A stretch of 64,000 nt of DNA from Petrachloros mirabilis ULC683 (GTDB lineage: Bacteria; Cyanobacteriota; Cyanobacteriia; Thermosynechococcales; Thermosynechococcaceae). A program made the translations under genes and the position numbers. A model generated the notes under the pieces. That model worked only from the letters and a program-made list of their open reading frames with translations. It searched no databases and had not been told where the DNA came from. How positions within the stretch are numbered: position 1 is the stretch's first letter; every line of letters starts with the position of its first letter. Of the stretch, positions 63,313-64,000 are shown in pieces. Location of the stretch: NCBI RefSeq assembly GCF_009939295.1, contig NZ_WVIC01000026.1:1-64000 (forward strand), in the 5' to 3' direction.

Positions 63313-64000
63313 ATGTTTACCCTAGATTCTGCCTCTAGTCCCATGCGCCAGTTTAAAGCTAGCCTTGGCCATATCTTGCTGGTCGAGGACGAGGATTTAA
63401 TTCGAGATACGGTTGCGCTGGCACTCCGTAATGAAGGCTACGATGTCAGTGTTTCTGAAGATGGACATGGTGCCCTGGAGTTGTTGCAACGCTTTGAACA
63501 GACGGGCGGTGCTGCCGAACTTGTGCCCCTGGATCTGATTATTTTGGATATTATGTTGCCCGGCGTCAATGGCCTGGATCTGTGCCGGTTGCTGCGGCGA
63601 CAGGGGGCCATGGTGCCAATCTTGATTTTGAGTGCTAAAGGGAGTGAGGCCGATCGAGTCGTGGGGCTAGAAGTCGGGGCTGATGATTACCTCGCCAAGC
63701 CCTTTGGTATGCAGGAACTGATTGCTCGCTGCCGAGCCCTCTTGAGGCGGCAGCGCTTGAACGTGACTGGATCACAGTCGGTCTTGCGATGTCGTGAAAT
63801 TTATCTCTATCCCCAAGAGTGTCGAGTCACAGTTCGAGGTGAAGAAGCAAATCTTTCACCCAAAGAATTTCGGATTTTAGAACTGTTTATGAGCTATCCT
63901 CGACGGGTATGGCCCCGAGAGCAACTGCTAGAAAAAATTTGGGGACCCGATTTTATTGGGGATAGCAAGACCGTTGATGTTCATATTCGCTGGCTGCGTG
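63313..64000 (+). CDS. OmpR/PhoB-type response regulator (C-terminus beyond window)
   Basis: A partial gene: 229 codons before the window edge. The receiver domain has HILLVEDEDLIRDTVALALR and phospho-acceptor Asp in DLIILDIMLPGVNGLDLC, with Thr/Ser and Lys in LILSAKGSEADRVVGLEVGA and DDYLAKPFGMQELIARCRAL. A winged helix follows (LSPKEFRILELFMSYP, VWPREQLLEKIWG, KTVDVHIRWLR). Only the last few dozen codons are missing. The overall look recalls the cyanobacterial phosphate regulator SphR, but I cannot confirm it; the cognate histidine kinase may follow outside the window. Confidence 0.85.
   Translation, partial: MFTLDSASSPMRQFKASLGHILLVEDEDLIRDTVALALRNEGYDVSVSEDGHGALELLQRFEQTGGAAELVPLDLIILDIMLPGVNGLDLCRLLRRQGAMVPILILSAKGSEADRVVGLEVGADDYLAKPFGMQELIARCRALLRRQRLNVTGSQSVLRCREIYLYPQECRVTVRGEEANLSPKEFRILELFMSYPRRVWPREQLLEKIWGPDFIGDSKTVDVHIRWLR

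Overview
The window is a stretch of cyanobacterial chromosome. It carries photosystem I subunits (psaF, psaJ), the NDH-1 subunit gene ndhB, a cyanobacterial DUF1816 gene and many copies of the HIP1 octamer GCGATCGC. There are no phage structural genes, no rRNA operon and no CRISPR array. The gene set suggests a mesophilic, possibly filamentous (Leptolyngbya-like) organism, but the genus is a guess. Most of the window is ordinary housekeeping DNA. The accessory parts are short patches of decayed genes, toxin-antitoxin modules and small palindromic repeats.

Layout. 1-3.4 kb: an AT-rich patch with two orphan genes, then a graveyard holding a frameshifted hicB, a Uma2 nuclease gene, a recD2 scrap, a DOPA-dioxygenase-family gene and a DUF2252 scrap. 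3.4-8.5 kb: an RND efflux pump (permease and adaptor) divergent from a PadR regulator, with several dyads between them. 8.6-9.3 kb: an antitoxin gene with a mazF-like toxin gene broken by an in-frame amber codon. 9.5-11.4 kb: phoH, rpsU, a KH-domain gene and rpsP. 11.5-14.3 kb: redox genes (glutathione reductase, peroxiredoxin, divergent PerR-type regulator). 14.5-26.2 kb: alpha-amylase, NAD(P)HX repair enzyme, psaFJ, tsaD, AI-2E-type permease, RNase PH, a CobO-like protein with a lost P-loop, dcd, a Ski2-like helicase and msrA. 26.4-29.5 kb: a membrane protein with an HELGH motif, then queC-queD.

30-46 kb: an SLC13-type permease, an orphan sugar-binding lipoprotein, an M23 peptidase, an Rqc2/NFACT protein, DUF370-gmk, a 1-Cys peroxiredoxin, DUF1816, and an iron-uptake pair (AMIN-TonB receptor plus FecB-like lipoprotein), followed by Uma2 and DUF29 genes. 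46-52 kb: an AbrB-Doc toxin-antitoxin pair beside a mosaic of repeats, three pilin-like genes, and a divergent polyprenyl glycosylphosphotransferase. 52-64 kb: topA, ndhB, rsmB, tRNA-Cys, tRNA-Ala, a GNAT-like gene overlapping an epimerase gene, a B12-binding radical SAM enzyme, and the start of an OmpR-type response regulator cut by the window edge.

The most distinctive non-coding signal is a family of 108-bp elements with TATAGCGGTT termini: four full copies and two remnants. Each full copy has two internal hairpins whose loops occur in both orientations among copies. A second palindromic family ends in CTACGGTGTAC-like repeats, and one of its copies abuts the SLC13 gene. I found no convincing new multi-gene system. 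The best candidates for novelty are the HELGH membrane protein, the degenerate-P-loop CobO-like protein next to dcd, the loop-flipping miniature elements and the two orphan genes at the left edge.
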